Assembly: GCF_000276665.1 (NCBI RefSeq)
Contig: NW_004955447.1
Coordinates: forward strand, 18,521,946 to 18,585,945
Length of the DNA: 64,000 bases
Origin: Chinchilla lanigera
Taxonomy: Eukaryota > Chordata > Mammalia > Rodentia > Chinchillidae
Reading direction: 5' to 3'
Under the pieces are notes generated by a model. The model was given only the letters and a program-made list of their open reading frames with translations. It did not search any database and had not been told where the DNA came from. The position numbers were made by a program, and so were the translations under genes. Position 1 is the first letter of the stretch. Each line of letters starts with the position of its first letter. Positions 12,905-24,869 of the stretch are shown in pieces.

Positions 12905-13255
12905 AGCACACGGGCTGTTACGGTTTGTACCTACGTGTCCCCCCAAGCCGCATGCACCCACAGCTGGGGCTTTGGGGAGACGGTGGGATCAGGAGAGCAC
13001 GAGTTACCAGAGGACAGGTCCACTGTGAGGTGAGAGGTCAGTGTGGTGCTGGGAGGTGAAGCCTCCTTGGAAGAGGTGAGCCGGGGTGTGGCCCAGCAGG
13101 TCTGTCTCTCCTCCCGCCCCCTCCCTTGATGCCTGTCTCCCCATAGGCAGCTCTGGGCGACGCCCTCTGCCGTGCCACCCTGCCTTGGAGCCAGCTGGCT
13201 ATAGACTGAAGCCTCTACACAATCAGCCTTTCCTTTAACCCACGGAGGTCAAGTG
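12905..13255 (+). repeat. MaLR-type LTR
   Basis: Begins near 'gttacggtttgtacctacgt', continues 'ggaggtgaagcctccttgga' and ends with 'gaagcctctacacaatcagc' and 'ctttcctttaaccc', which is the MaLR LTR order from 5' to 3'. Confidence 0.65.
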
Positions 13256-13309
13256 TCTTGCCCTGCAGCAAGAAAGTAACGGAGATGTACGCCTGTCTGC
13301 TCACCCCCT

Positions 13310-13530
13310 CTGTGGCAGCACCCCACCAAGAGCTTTCCTCGCGCGCTCTAGTGTTTCTCATCTTGATGCCTCCTAACTCATTTACCAAATTGGTGTTTAT
13401 TGCAGCTTTCCTTGCCTACTGTTTGTCTTCCCAATAAGGGAAAAAGTATTATGTCTTGGTCACTGCCGCACTCCGCAATCTGAAGACAGTGGCTGGCACG
13501 CTGGAAGCGGCAGTCCGGGAGTCCTCACCG
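13310..13530 (+). repeat. L2 LINE fragment
   Basis: 'ctactgtttgtcttcccaat', then 'gaagacagtggctggcacgc', resembling the L2 3' end. Confidence 0.45.
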
Positions 13531-13884
13531 CGCTGTCCCAGCACAGCCCCGGGGGTCTCCTTCCTCCCAGGCGCACCGTGCGCAGCCGCCACTGGTCTAG
13601 CCCTGGTGCACCCTGGCATGCCGGTGCCGTGGAGCCTGCTTCTGAGACTTTATGAAAATGTTTTACGTGAAGGAAAAACAGAAGAGTAGACAATTTTCCA
13701 ATTTTTCAGTTTTTCAGAAAGGAGGGTGCTTCCCAAGAAATCTCATAATGTTAGTACAAGAGGAGACTGAATGCATTTTTCTTCTGAGATTGATCAGTGT
13801 GGGACATTGTTTCCACTAGGAATTGGTATGTCTTTTCTAAATTGAAAAGTGTTTTTATTACATTTATCTGGAGTCAAAACTTAC

Positions 13885-13945
13885 TTGTTCAATTAATACA
13901 TGTTTATTGAGCACCTACTGTGGTGGTGCTGATGCTCAGCCTTGA
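13885..13945 (+). repeat. L2/MIR-like 3' fragment
   Basis: 'atgtttattgagcacctact' followed by 'gtggtggtgctgatgctc' is the common L2-type 3' motif. Confidence 0.45.
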
Positions 13946-14213
13946 CTCCAGTTTAGCCCTCAGGTCCGCACCTTCTCCGGCCTTTCCCAGGGCTGCCCCC
14001 CAAACCCTGAAGCTGCCTGGGGTAGTTTTCACAGTGCTCAGACACCACCCTGCACGGTGACTTCTGTGAGACACAAGGGCCTCAGGGCTCAATCATCCAG
14101 CTCAGGGAGCTTTATTATAATCCTCTGTTATCCTTCATTATAATCCTCTGTGGTTTCATCACTGAGCCTATATGGAGTTCAGCACTTCTCAAGGTTGAGG
14201 ACCAGGTTTATAC

Positions 14214-15185
14214 TATTTTTTTTTTTTTAATGGAAAAAAGGTAAAACAAAATTTCATAACAAAATAATAGGAGAGTGACAATAGTTAATACATTATATGC
14301 TGCTATCTTTAAAGTAGTTGCTCAGGGTAAAAGATACGGGCATAAAAACCTCCAATTGATATTAGCACGAACCTTCCTTTTTAATGAACTAAGAGACACT
14401 GACAGCATAACTGACTTGCATTGCTTCCCTTTTCCCTACAGTCCGTTCCCCTTTCACACATCCTAGTTCCTTTTGAAAAACATCTTCCAAAAAAAAAAAA
14501 GAAAAACATCTTCCAGTTTCATAATATCTATTGCACATTTTAGACCTTATTTACTCTTTCAGTTTCTCACACCAGGGAGACAATATAATGTTTACACATG
14601 ACATCTGATTTATTTCACTTATGACTATGGTCTCCAGTTGCATTCATTTACCTATAAAAATTTCAAGTTTATCCTTCTTTATGGCTGAGTAGTACTCCAC
14701 TGTATGAAAATATCACATCCTTTTTATCCATTTTGGAGGCATTTGGGTTGTATCCAAAATTTAGCTATCACAAATTACGCTGCATAAACACGGGTGCGCA
14801 TATATTCCTGTGGTACGATGTTTTTAATTCTTCCCGGAAGATACCCAGAAGGGGAATAGCTGGGTTAAATGGGACCTCTAAACCTAGTTTTCTGAGGAAT
14901 CTCCAAACTGATTTCCACAGTGGCTGCACCAGTCCACACTCCCACCAACACTGGAGAAGCGTTCCTTTCTCCCCACAGCCCCACCAGCATTTGTTATAGT
15001 TGATTTCTTGATGGTAGCCATTCTTGCTGGGGTGAGGTGGAGTCTCAGTGTTGTTTTCATTTGCATCTCTTGAATGACCAGTGATGCTGAAATTGTTTCA
15101 TACATTTATTTGCCATTTGTATTTCTTCATCTGAGAAGTGTGTATCCATCTCAGACGCCCATTTTTGGATCGGGTCTCTGAGTTT
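14214..15185 (-). repeat. L1 3' portion (antisense), 5'-truncated
   Basis: Starts at a poly-T run (14214-14229, the A-tail of a minus-strand insertion) and runs through 'ggctgagtagtactccactg', 'atatattcctgtggtacgat', 'gaatctccaaactgatttcc' and 'cagccccaccagcatttgtt' to 'atctcagacgcccatttttg'. It ends just before CpG island A. Confidence 0.85.
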
Positions 15186-15329
15186 GGCCTACCATTCTTT
15201 GCTACAATGCCTCAGTCTACCAAACGGGAACTGTGAGGACGGTCAGCACGCGGATGGCCTCCGGGCCTCTCACACGGGACCCTTTTGTCTGGACGCGTGG
15301 AAATCTTTAGGGGGGTGTGCATAACTGGC

Positions 15330-16120
15330 GTGAACAACAACCTTGCAAGCTTTGAAAGTGAGGACATTTAACGGCTTCGTCCTCCGGCTGCTGGCTGGAA
15401 CTCATCCCGAATCTCAGATCAGATTACCCCGAGCCAGGAAGCCCGCAAATCTCTGGCTGCTCCTCTACCACCTGGCGCGGCCCAGCGTGAGCGCCGCAAA
15501 CGCGACAGCTCAGCACAACGCGGCCAGACCGCCTGGGCGGGTGACGGGTGAGGCGGTCCACCGCAGGCCGCAGCAGCCCCGAGCTCAGTCTACTTCCACT
15601 GCAAGCCAGGAAGACGCCACCGCGCCAGCCCTCGGCTGCTCCCCCGACACCGCCCCGCTCGCGGCCCGAGGTTCGCCCCCTGGCACGGCAGGGCGCTCGC
15701 AGGACAGGCCTGGCTGCGGCTCTGCGGGAGGACCGGCTCCGCAGCTCTCGTGCCGCGCGGGGAGCCCCCTCCCCGGCCCGGGTGGGCCCCAGGCTTGCTG
15801 TGCAGCGCCCGGTGTGCGTCCACGCGAGTGACCGGCTGGGAGGCCGCGCCTTCGGCCCTGAGAGCTCCCGGGTGAGGAGGGAGCGCGGAGGGCAGAGAGG
15901 AGCTTCCTCGGCGCGCAGGGGGCACGGGGCTGGAGCAGGCAGGGCGGCGCGGAGCGGTGAGGAGCCCGGGACCGCGACCGGCTCAGGGGCTCCCCGCAGC
16001 CGGCCTGGCCCCGGTGCAGCAAAGGAGACTCCGCAGCGCTCCGCCCGGGAGGGCAGTGCGGCCGGAAGGAGCGGGAGGAGCGGCTGCTTGCTCCGCGGTA
16101 TGGTGGTGTGGGGGCATGAC
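15330..16120. promoter_or_regulatory. CpG island, part A (orphan)
   Basis: GC-rich sequence with frequent CpG dinucleotides and no stops in several frames on both strands, starting abruptly after an L1 fragment ending near 15185. It includes GGGCGG boxes, for example at 15535-15540, and a CTCF-like core near 15909-15926. Several open frames of 110-280 codons overlap on opposite strands here. They are what GC-rich DNA gives by chance and none resembles a known protein. A promoter function is inferred from CpG density only. Confidence 0.7.
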
Positions 16121-16284
16121 TGGGGAGGACTGGCCTCATTTACTCGCTTCCCCGGGTTCCTTTGGTCTCGGGCTTCTGGGACCCTTGTCGTCTCTGTTGC
16201 GCATTCGCTGCACATGACTGTATGCCTTCGTTTGTTCATCCGTGCAACAAGGAGAAAGACGGCTCCTCCCACACCGTTTTACCT

Positions 16285-16385
16285 TACTTCTGTGCCTCAG
16301 TCTCTCCATCTGTAAAATGGAGATCTTACCGACTTCAAATGATTGTTCTAAAGATTAAATGATTTAACTCAGAAACTTAGCATGA
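16285..16385 (+). repeat. MIR SINE fragment
   Basis: Contains the MIR core and 3' pattern: 'cctcagtctctccatctg', then 'taaaatgg', then 'gattaaatgattta'. It lies between the two CpG-rich blocks. Confidence 0.75.
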
Positions 16386-16492
16386 TCCTGTCTCAAAATT
16401 AAATTAAAAAAAGAAAACTTAAGAAAGTGCTGGTGATACAGCTCAGTGGGAAGGCCCTGGGTTCAATCCCAGGACAGAGAAAAGAGATTCCG
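16386..16492 (+). repeat. B4-like SINE (B1 end + ID) fragment
   Basis: A short B1-like 3' end ('atcctgtctcaaaatt') followed by a partial ID unit with 'acagctcagtgg' and 'gggttcaatccca'. This is the B1+ID composite layout of rodent B4 elements. Confidence 0.6.
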
Positions 16493-16691
16493 ATTCACCA
16501 CATGCGAAACACTTCAGAGTTTCTGGCAGCAACAAGCACCAGGCAGATGCGTCTTGTTATTGTTCTGTTTCCAAGTTCGTTTTGCTTCTTCACAGCTTCT
16601 GCCTGAGGCGCATCACTTAGGAAATAAAAATATTTAATAGTCACAGAACTGCAGCCTTTTAAAGCTGGAAGGGAGTGTAAAAATGAATTTA

Positions 16692-16772
16692 GTCTGGGGA
16701 GATAGCTCTGAGCACGGTGCCTGCCTGGCAAGCACAAGGTCCTGAGTTCGGTTCCTAGTACCAAAAATTGAA
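16692..16772 (+). repeat. ID-like tRNA-derived SINE
   Basis: Shows 'ggggagatagctctgagcac', 'gcctgcctggcaagcacaag' and 'gagttcggttcctagtacc', i.e. degenerate box A and box B of a tRNA-derived promoter. It is an older, diverged copy. Confidence 0.75.
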
Positions 16773-16799
16773 ATTAGTCTCACACTTGTGTACAAGTGA

Positions 16800-19520
16800 C
16801 GAGCACAAGCTCAGTCAGCCAGCCCAGGGTGCAGAGCTGGCGGAACCCAGTGCTCGGCTCTCCCAGCGCGCCACGCCACGCTCTGCACGTCGAATCAGGC
16901 ACCCAGCGGCGCCGGCCCCGTCGAGCCAGGGTTTGCTCTGCCAGGTTGGGAAGAGAAGGCACGCAGGGCGTAGAGGATCTGACGCTTAGCCCAGCCTCAC
17001 CACCACCTCACTGTTTGGCTTGGGGTGCCTGGAGAAAGCTTTACTCCCTCAGCCTCAAGAGGTCTCACGCAGATCCCTGTGCTCTGCCCTGCGTGGTTCC
17101 AGAGGGCATTGTGTGTGTGAGAGCGACGTCCGGCCGCCCTCCCCACGGGGGCTCTGCAGCCTCCCTCCGCGCTGCCCGCCCCGGCCCAGAAAGCGCCTTG
17201 GGCACCTTCGGTTGAGGTCAGAGGCCCTTTCCTTGGGGCGGCTGGATGTTAATGGGCCGCTGGTCTTTGGACGCTTGTTTTTCAGACTGCTTGGCCGAGA
17301 AAAACAAGCATTTCTCTTTCAGAGAGTGTCCTACGGAAAGGACAGCCCTCTCTCGCTCGCCCCTTCCCCTCCTTTGCCACAGCCACCGCTGCCCGGGACA
17401 TTTTTCCCCCCTGGGTGTTTAACAGAGCGGCGCTCTGGTGCGCGGGTTAGGAGCACGGTTTGGGGAGCAGGCCTACGCGGGAGCCACGGGAAGCGCTTTG
17501 GGGAGCTTGCTCACCTTGTCCGGGCAGACGGGGTGGGGCTGCTCCACCTGGTCACCCGGGAGCAAGCTGGGCGGCTCCTTTCGGGCCTGTGTTCGTCAGC
17601 GCTGGGCTGGAAGCTGGACACTAGCCGTGGCGCGTGTCCCCACACTGCTGCGTGAGTCCCGTTCTATCTCTCTGCCTGCCCTGGCCCTGGCTCTCGCTCC
17701 TGACTGGCCCAGCTCCGGACGGTCTCCCCGCGGCTCTCGGCCGTCGACGCTGGGGCCGCTCTCCCGCTGCAAGCCTGGTGAGGGCAGTAACGCTAGCCCC
17801 GAGCTCGGCGTAGCCGGGCCTTCCCTGAAGGGTGAACCGGGGCAGCCCCGCCGCGCACCCTCCCTCGCCCTCGCTCCCGCACTTCGGCAGCGCCGTCCCG
17901 ACGGCCTGCTCTTCCATCAGCGCTGCGGGGCGCGCCGCCTGCTCTCTCTAGGGTCTGTGGGTACCGACCTGCTCTCCCCCACTCCAGGGTTCATGTCCCT
18001 CACTGTGCCACGCCTGACGACAACTGTCCTCATTTGAACACCTGGCTTAAGAAATCACATGCTCCGCACCACGGAACCGGCGGCGCCGCGGACCAGCGTC
18101 CCTGCTTCCTAAACGGGAAGACCCAGCCTGGGTGTGAGCAGCTCCGCCGCTGCCCTGGCTCCGCGCTCTCCTCCCTCTCCGCGCAGCCCCTTGCTCCCTG
18201 CCCGCAGAGGCTGCCTCCGAAACGCCCGCCTAGTGGAGCATTCCCGCGCTCAGTGACCCTGCGCCCCAGGTACTCAGTCACAGAACTGACAGGCGAGGGT
18301 TTAGCTGAGAGACGTCCCCGCGGCCTGCGCATTTAGAAAGGGACTGGCCGAGGGGCCCCAGCCACGGCGAGCCCCGGCTGCACGTGCTCCGAGGGGCGGC
18401 CGCGGGGCGGACCGGACAGGCGAGCTCGCGCCCTCTGCTCCCGCTCCCGCTCCCCGGGGGTGGACAGCTGCCCCGCCAGGCCCTGCACGTCCGGCTTCTG
18501 CCTGCGAGCCACGTAAGAAGGCTTGGGGAGAGCCTTCCGCACGCCCAGCGGGGCGGCAGGCCTTGTCGGAGGCGCGGCTTCCGTGGGCAGGAGCGGAGCG
18601 GGCTGCGCAGACAGGGAGGAGGCCAGAGCCGGCGCCGGCGGAGCGGCCCACACCGCGCTGGTCTTAGGCCGGCGCCGTGATTCCCTGTGCTGCTGGGACC
18701 GTGAACCCCGGACGCGGCTGCTCAGCCGGCAGCACGACGCCAGCAGCCCTGGCGCGGAGCAGGCGCTCCTCCCCCGAGCCGGCCCACAAGCGATCGGCTT
18801 CCCGACCTCGCAGGGTCTGCGCTGCGGTCTGGCAGCAGCTCCACGTCGGAGGAGGGAGAGGAAACTGGTAACTGTCTTTACGTTTCCGTTTTCAAGGTTA
18901 GTGACGCAGGCAAGAACGCGAGTGCGTCCCGGAAGGGAGCGAAGGCAGCGCTGGTTTCCACCTGTCCCTTCCCGCTTCTCCGCGCACACCCTTGCTGCGC
19001 TCACCGCGGTCTCCGGGACTGCAGCTGGGCGGCCGCGCCTCGGCCCGCCTTCCTCCCGAGCCTGAGCCGGGCCACTCTGCTCCCCAGGTAACGCTGCACC
19101 TACAGGCAGGCCGCCGGACCTCCGGCCCAGGGCGGCAGGGCTGGGGGAACGGGCTGGGGTGAGCGGGCGTCCGGCGGTGGGAACCTGGCGGCAAGGACAC
19201 GCCCCGCGCCCGAGGGCCGCGTCCAAGGCGGTGTGCAGGCGGGGCTCCAGCTCCCTGCCCTGCGCTCAGCCAGAGTCCACTCAAGTGATCGGCACTTTGT
19301 TTTTTTAAAGCGGATGAGTATCAGCTCATGCTAATAAATACACTCTCGTGGCATAAAATGACAGGCTGCAGACCTGAGTTCCTCACCGGAAGCTGAGGAC
19401 GCACAGACCCTCGAGCGAGCGCCCACTGCGTGGGACTCAGCCCGGCTCCTCCCCCGGCGGGGCCAGGGGTGCGTCTCTCTGCCTAGAGCGCGGGCCCCCG
19501 CAGTCACACAGGGCGATGGC
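16800..19520. promoter_or_regulatory. CpG island, part B (orphan)
   Basis: About 2.7 kb of CpG-rich DNA, densest at roughly 17400-19250, with many GC-box-like sequences (for example around 18395-18415). With part A it spans about 4 kb, interrupted only by old SINEs at 16285-16772. Its edges are AT-rich; the right side runs into an L1 fossil at 19620. The nearest recognised gene, DCUN1D4, ends 21.5 kb away and is transcribed from the far side, so this is not its promoter. No exon, ORF family or transcript evidence is visible. Confidence 0.7.
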
Positions 19521-19619
19521 CCTCTGTGCTGAAGGTTTTATTGAGTGCGGGTGAGGCAGAAACATACTCATGTGTATGTACCCTTATTTTTGTAAAAGAA
19601 AAGACCAAGAGCTTCGTTT

Positions 19620-20315
19620 AGTTTCTATTTCTTTGTAACTGTGAGATAATATATCACAAAACATTTTCAGTCTTAACCACTTGAAGCGTTCAGTCCTGCT
19701 GGCTGTATTCCCAGCACTGCGCAACAGATGGCCGGAATTCTTCCTCTTGTAAAACTGGACCTTTGTACGCGCTGTGACAACTCACTTCCCCCTCCACCCT
19801 GAGCAACCGCTTTGCTTTGTCTTCATGGGTTTGACCATCGGGGCATCCCACAAGTGCAGTCGTATAGTACTCGTCACTTTGCACTGGCTGAGTTCACTGA
19901 GGACAATGTCATCAAGGTTCATCCGTGCTGTGGCATGCGTCAGAATCCTGCCCCTGTTTAGGGTTGAATAATATTCCACTGTGTGTATATGCCATACTTT
20001 GCCTATCTGTTCAGCTGTCCAAATACTCTTGTGTTGCTTCCACTTTTGACTGGTTTGGTCATGATGCCAGAAGCTGTCTGAGCTCCCACTTTCTGCTCTT
20101 GTATACCCAGCAATACACTCACTGAATTTAACTTAATTCTTTGAAGACCCTCCACACTGCTTCCCATCATGGCTGCACCAACGGACATGCTCAGTGACTG
20201 TGTGCAGTCCCAGCACCACCACGCCCGCACCGACACCTGCTGTTTTCTGGTCTGAGTTTTCTCAGCAGTAGCCACCCTCAACGACGTGCTCACATAGGAT
20301 TGCTTTTAAATGATA
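19620..20315 (-). repeat. Old L1 fragment (antisense)
   Basis: 'gagataatatatcacaaaac', 'ggttgaataatattccactg', 'tgtatatgccatactttgcc' and 'ggctgcaccaacggacatgc' in antisense L1 order. More diverged than the L1 at 14214. Confidence 0.75.
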
Positions 20316-21970
20316 AACGGACTCCACTGCCTTTATTCTAAAATTGTTTTCTAAAGCAAAACTGTCCTTTCTTTCATCAAATGATGGCAACTGTAGGCGG
20401 CATGGCTTTGAAAGAACAACTTTACATGAGCAAATTAAAAGCTGACATTGCTTTTTAGTCTTTAAAGTTAAAAGAAAAATTTCAGGTCATGACTTTTTGC
20501 TGTACATGTGGTGGACTCCTACTGAGCAGATGAGTGGGATCTGAGGGGGCTCCAAAGAGGGTGTTTAAAAAGAGAACTGATTCCATCAAAGATAAGGCAG
20601 AAACAAGAAATGGAATGATAGACTGTCTGGTTCAAAGCCAGTTCCACCAACTCCGATCTAGGGTGGTTCTTGGTAGGTATCAGCGGCCACAGGCTCGTGC
20701 CCAGCCAACCCGCCCTCTTCTGGCGCGCCTACGAGTTGGGATTAGATACAACAGAAACACAATGGTCTGTCCAACGACCCATATTTTATACTCTTCTTTA
20801 GATTTTTTCCTGTTTAACCAGCTTAGAGAGAACTGCATTCTTCCTGTGGCTGATACCTGCACTAAAGTTTGCTCTAAGGGGGCACTGCTGTCACAGGGGC
20901 TTTCGGAGACAGTCCCACAGAACCGCCGCAGACACAGCAAAAAGTCTAGAGCAGTGATCTGCTGCTCACCGCTCCACTCTTCACGATTTGGGACGTTATT
21001 TCAGGTGCTATCGAACTACAGACCTCATGCCATTCGTGTTTTTGTACCTTGCTGATAATTCTTAGCATCAGATAATAAAAAGATAGGATTGATTTCATAT
21101 GGTAGAATTTACAAGGGATAATGTCAAAGCACCACTCAGAATATCCAACATAGGTCAAATGAATGAGATAAAGACATTAGCAGCTGGTTTTTGAACCAGT
21201 AAGAACAGGAAGAGAGGAACTGGTGTGTGTCTTTAAACACTGTTGTCTTGACAGTTGTAAACGTATCTTAATAATTTTGGAATACCTTCTTTTGAATGAT
21301 TCCCTGGGTAGCATATCACCATGCATTCAGAACGGATGTGATTTCTGAAAATAACTTAAAAAGATTCAGAGCCACATCTGGTGAAGATGATTGGAATCAA
21401 GCAGAGAAATGCTAGTTTCATCAAGAAGGAAAAAAAAATTCAATAATACAAAGTAATATAAGTGATTTGTAAACCTTTCTGTGGGCAATCCCCAAAGAAG
21501 AATTCTGAGATATTTTGAGAAACGTAAGCTCTCTCCAAAATAAAGTTTGTAGATGCTGCAACTTGACTAGCATAAAGGAGGGGTGCCTGCTGGGGAGGGC
21601 ACCCACAAAGCACTGCTCTCCGAGGAAACCTCCTAAGTCAGCACCGCTTTTGGAATGCCAGCGCAAGCTGTAGGTCCGCAGGCTATCTCTGGCCCATATG
21701 TTTGTTTTCCTAAGTGCACACAGTGTTTTTTAAAGTTTGAATTTTTTAATTAGGAGATTTTGGTTTTTTAAAAAGCTGTTTTCTGACTACGGATGAAAAG
21801 CCGAGAGAGCTGCGCTGTCACCATCAGGTTTGCTCTGGAGTAGACTGCCGGAGTCTGGATCCGGCGCTCCCACCCTTCCCTTGCTCGCCAGTGGGCGAGC
21901 CACTTACCTTCTGGGCTCCCCAGCGATACAGTAGAAACACGACTCCCAACCTGTTAGACGTCAGATGTGC
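20316..21970. other. Intergenic, nothing recognised
   Basis: No repeat or exon was recognised. The 173-codon open frame at 20534-21055 (plus) has no start context, domain or splice evidence that I can support. The minus frame opposite it is its shadow. Confidence 0.45.
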
Positions 21971-21984
21971 TGAGTTGTCCCCTG

Positions 21985-22590
21985 AAAACAGGGAATGAAT
22001 TCCGGAACAATGGAGGTTAAGAGCAGGAAAGGTTTATTGTAAAATAGCTCCAGAGACAGGAGGGGTCCCGAATGGGGGGGCCACCCAGGCCCTTTGTCAG
22101 AAATAATACAGCGAAGTCAAAATGTGGGTACAGTGTGGGTCAAACGACAGTCACCCTGCAGGGTTACGAGTACGGTGTAACTGCTCACTAATACTGATCC
22201 GCTAGGGAGGTGGGGCACATACCAAGGGCACAGGGAAGGGTACAGGGAAGGGCACAGGCATTTTGGGAAGCCATGGTTTCAGACGCTCTGGTCACCCACC
22301 TAGGGGACTGACGCCTCTCCAGACTGCCTACCGGGTGGTACTAACTAAAGTATAATTCCAAGTTACTGTTTACCCCTTAGGGAGGAGGCAGGCCTGGCCA
22401 CGGCGTCTTTATCTTGAGGCCTGGCCTTCTTCAGATGCATTTCCAACCGCAATTCTGATGTCTTAATTTTCACTGACTTCCTTGAGAGCCCAATTCCTCT
22501 CTGACTATATATTAATTTCTATGCAGCTTAGCTGCCTAGACTATCAGGACTGGACATAACTCAGGTTGTTTTCTTCATCTGAAAATAGGG
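21985..22590 (-). mobile_element. Endogenous retroviral LTR (antisense), family not named
   Basis: Reverse-oriented LTR. 'ggaggttaagagcaggaaag' followed by 'gtttattg' is the reverse of a CAATAAA poly(A) signal region. It shares this block, 'tagggaggaggcaggc'-like and 'cttgaggcctggccttcttc' segments with the LTR at 28735-29240. No pol or gag is attached. A short GGGCACAGGGAA repeat lies at about 22225-22260. Confidence 0.6.
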
Positions 22591-22599
22591 ATAACAGTG

Positions 22600-23233
22600 C
22601 TGCTTGCATACAGGTGCTGCAAGCTTAAAAAGAGACTATTTTTCTAACGTGTGGTTATCTGGAAACATCACCAATTTCCTCTTTGCCAAAATCGGGCGAT
22701 GGCTGCCCTGGCTGTAAGGTTGGAAGGTGGTTCCCACTTGGCCCTTGACCCGTTTATGACCCGTTTATATTGTCTGCCTGATCCCTAAGGGGATCTGCAG
22801 TTTGCAGCCCCTGGTTGAGATCACTGTCCGGTCAGTGACACTTAAAGACAGAATGACCGCCCGCCACGTATTCCGTCCACGGCCTTGCACATGGCTACCT
22901 TCACGCCTGCCGGGTGTCGCTCTGCGGGTACCTTGCGTGTGTAAGACTGGCCCACAGCAAAAAGTGTCTCCTACGTTTCAGTGAGTTCGAGCGCTAGGCG
23001 CGCAGACCTGCAGAGCAAACGCAATTTCTTTTTCACCTGTACTGTTCTTCCAGGGCCCCCAGCACACGGCAATTTGAATAACTTAGACTGGTCCATGACA
23101 GACACTCATCTCTCATCCTATCTAAACTGTCCCTTTTCGTCCAGGTTTTAATCCGTTAAAAGTTAGTTGGGCGCTCTCGGGACTGGTGTAGGCGGTTTCC
23201 CTGGGGTGACTCCACCCCTGCACCAAGAGAGGT
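22600..23233. other. Intergenic, nothing recognised
   Basis: No supported repeat or exon. A 60-codon open frame is present without any known motif. Confidence 0.4.
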
Positions 23234-23241
23234 AAGCTGGA

Positions 23242-23378
23242 GGGGCTGGGGTTTAGCTCAGGGGCACAGCGCCTGCCTGGCAAGCGCGAGGTCGTGAGTT
23301 CGATTCCCGGTACCGGAAAAAAACAAAACAAAAAAAAAAAAAAAAAAAAAAGAGAGAGAGAGAGAGGGAGAGAGAGAG
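23242..23378 (+). repeat. Young ID-like SINE with target-site duplication
   Basis: Nearly consensus copy: 'ggggctggggtttagctcag' (box A) and 'gtgagttcgattcccggtac' (box B), then a long A tail and a (GA)n run. The direct repeat AAGCTGGA at 23234-23241 and 23379-23386 flanks it. It is among the best preserved copies in the window. Confidence 0.93.
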
Positions 23379-23514
23379 AAGCTGGAGAACAGATCCTTAG
23401 ACAGGAAGAGAAAGGTCTTGGGTGCTAAAATGTGACAGGGACGGAAGCAGGCTGGAAGAAAGGCTGCAGGAGACGCGTGGCTCTCACTAGACGCCTAATA
23501 TAAACACAGTCATA

Positions 23515-24860
23515 CTTTGATAAAAGATTTTATTCTGGACAAAGAAGTAAAAAACATGCACTGGTAAAATGCCTCTTTACAAACGGCACTGGGAAAGCTG
23601 GACATCCACTTGTAGAAGATTGAAAGTAGATTCCTGTCTCTCACCATGTATGAAAATCGATTCAAAATGAATCAAAGACGTAGGCACAAGACCAGAAATT
23701 TTGAAACTGCTAAAACAAGGGAAACACTTGAAGACATAGGCCAAAGAGAAGACTTCTTGAATTGGTCTCCGATAGTGCAGAAAATAATAAGAATCAACAA
23801 ATGAGACTGCACCAAATTTTAAAATATTTCAGCACAGTAAGGAAAACAACTAAGCCAAACTGAGTGAAAACACAGCCTGCAGAGTGGGAGAAAATCTTTG
23901 CCAGTCAGTCTTCTGTAGGATATATAAAGATTCAAAAAAATGAACAACAAAAAATCAGAGACCCCAATCAATAAATGGGCAAATGAATTGAACAAAAACT
24001 TCTCAAAAGAGGTCCAAATGGCCCATAAATGTATGAAAAAATATTGAACACCTTTAGCAGTAAATGCAAATCAAAACTCCGTGAGATTTCATCTCATCTT
24101 GATGATAGCAGTCAAAATGGCTATCATCAAGACACACACAAAAAAGAAATGCTAGTGATGATGTGTATGTGTGTGTGTGGGGGGTGTACGTGGAAGGAAC
24201 ACGTCTCTGCTGTTGGTGGGAATGTAAATTAGTACAACCACTATGGAAATCAGTAGGGAGGTTCCTCAGAAAAAAACTAAAAATAGAACTGCAGTTTGAC
24301 CCAGCGGTACTACTCCTTGGTACACTCCTAAAGCCATTAGAATCAGCATGCTGTAGGAACCCTGCAACCCACGTTTACTGCAGCACAATCCACAGCAGCC
24401 AACATATGAAGCCAGCCCAGATGCGTACCCACAGAGGGACATGGAAACTATGGTCCGTGCGTACACAAGAGAGTGTTCCTCAACAAGGAAAAACAGACTT
24501 CTGCCATTTGCAAGAAAATGCATTGACTGACAACCATCTTACTGAACAAAATACGCCAGATTTAAAAACGCAGATATCTCATGTTCTTACGTAGAACCTA
24601 AAAATGATGAGAAGAGAGACAAGGGGGACTATTACTAGACAAGAAGGAAGCCTAAGAGGGAGGGGTGGAAGGGCAGGAAATGGGGAGGATACGGGTGAAA
24701 TGTTTTTACACAGTGGAACCCACCCCCGAAATGTGACCCGAAGGGGAAGGGGAGGGCAGGGAGGTCACTGCCAGGTTAAAATTACCCAAGAATGTTACCT
24801 GGACGCAGGAACCTGCCAAAGTGAAATGCAGCACTCTCTGTAACCAACAAAAATGAGTAG
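23515..24860 (+). repeat. L1 ORF2 3' portion, 5'-truncated
   Basis: About 1.35 kb of sense L1: 'aagattttattctggacaaa', 'ggcactgggaaagctggaca', 'gagtgggagaaaatctttgc', 'ggtgggaatgtaaattagta' and 'caaccactatggaaatcagt', with the poly-A side diffuse at about 24850. The protein reading is broken by stops and frameshifts. Confidence 0.85.
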
Positions 24861-24869
24861 AAACGTTTT

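Noticed and set aside
15424..16315. Open frames of 255 and 282 codons on opposite strands
   Set aside because: They overlap in CpG-rich DNA where stop codons are rare. Composition is Arg/Pro/Ala/Gly-rich in every frame and no domain is recognisable.
18333..19226. A 297-codon minus-strand open frame
   Set aside because: Same cause as above; several other frames are open at once across the same interval.
20534..21055. A 173-codon plus-strand open frame
   Set aside because: No recognisable motif, no splice or promoter context; the length is plausible by chance in this amount of sequence.
23242..23330. tRNA gene calls at ID copies (box A and box B present)
   Set aside because: A-rich tails, target-site duplications and many dispersed copies show these are tRNA-derived SINEs; no cloverleaf-complete tRNA is present.
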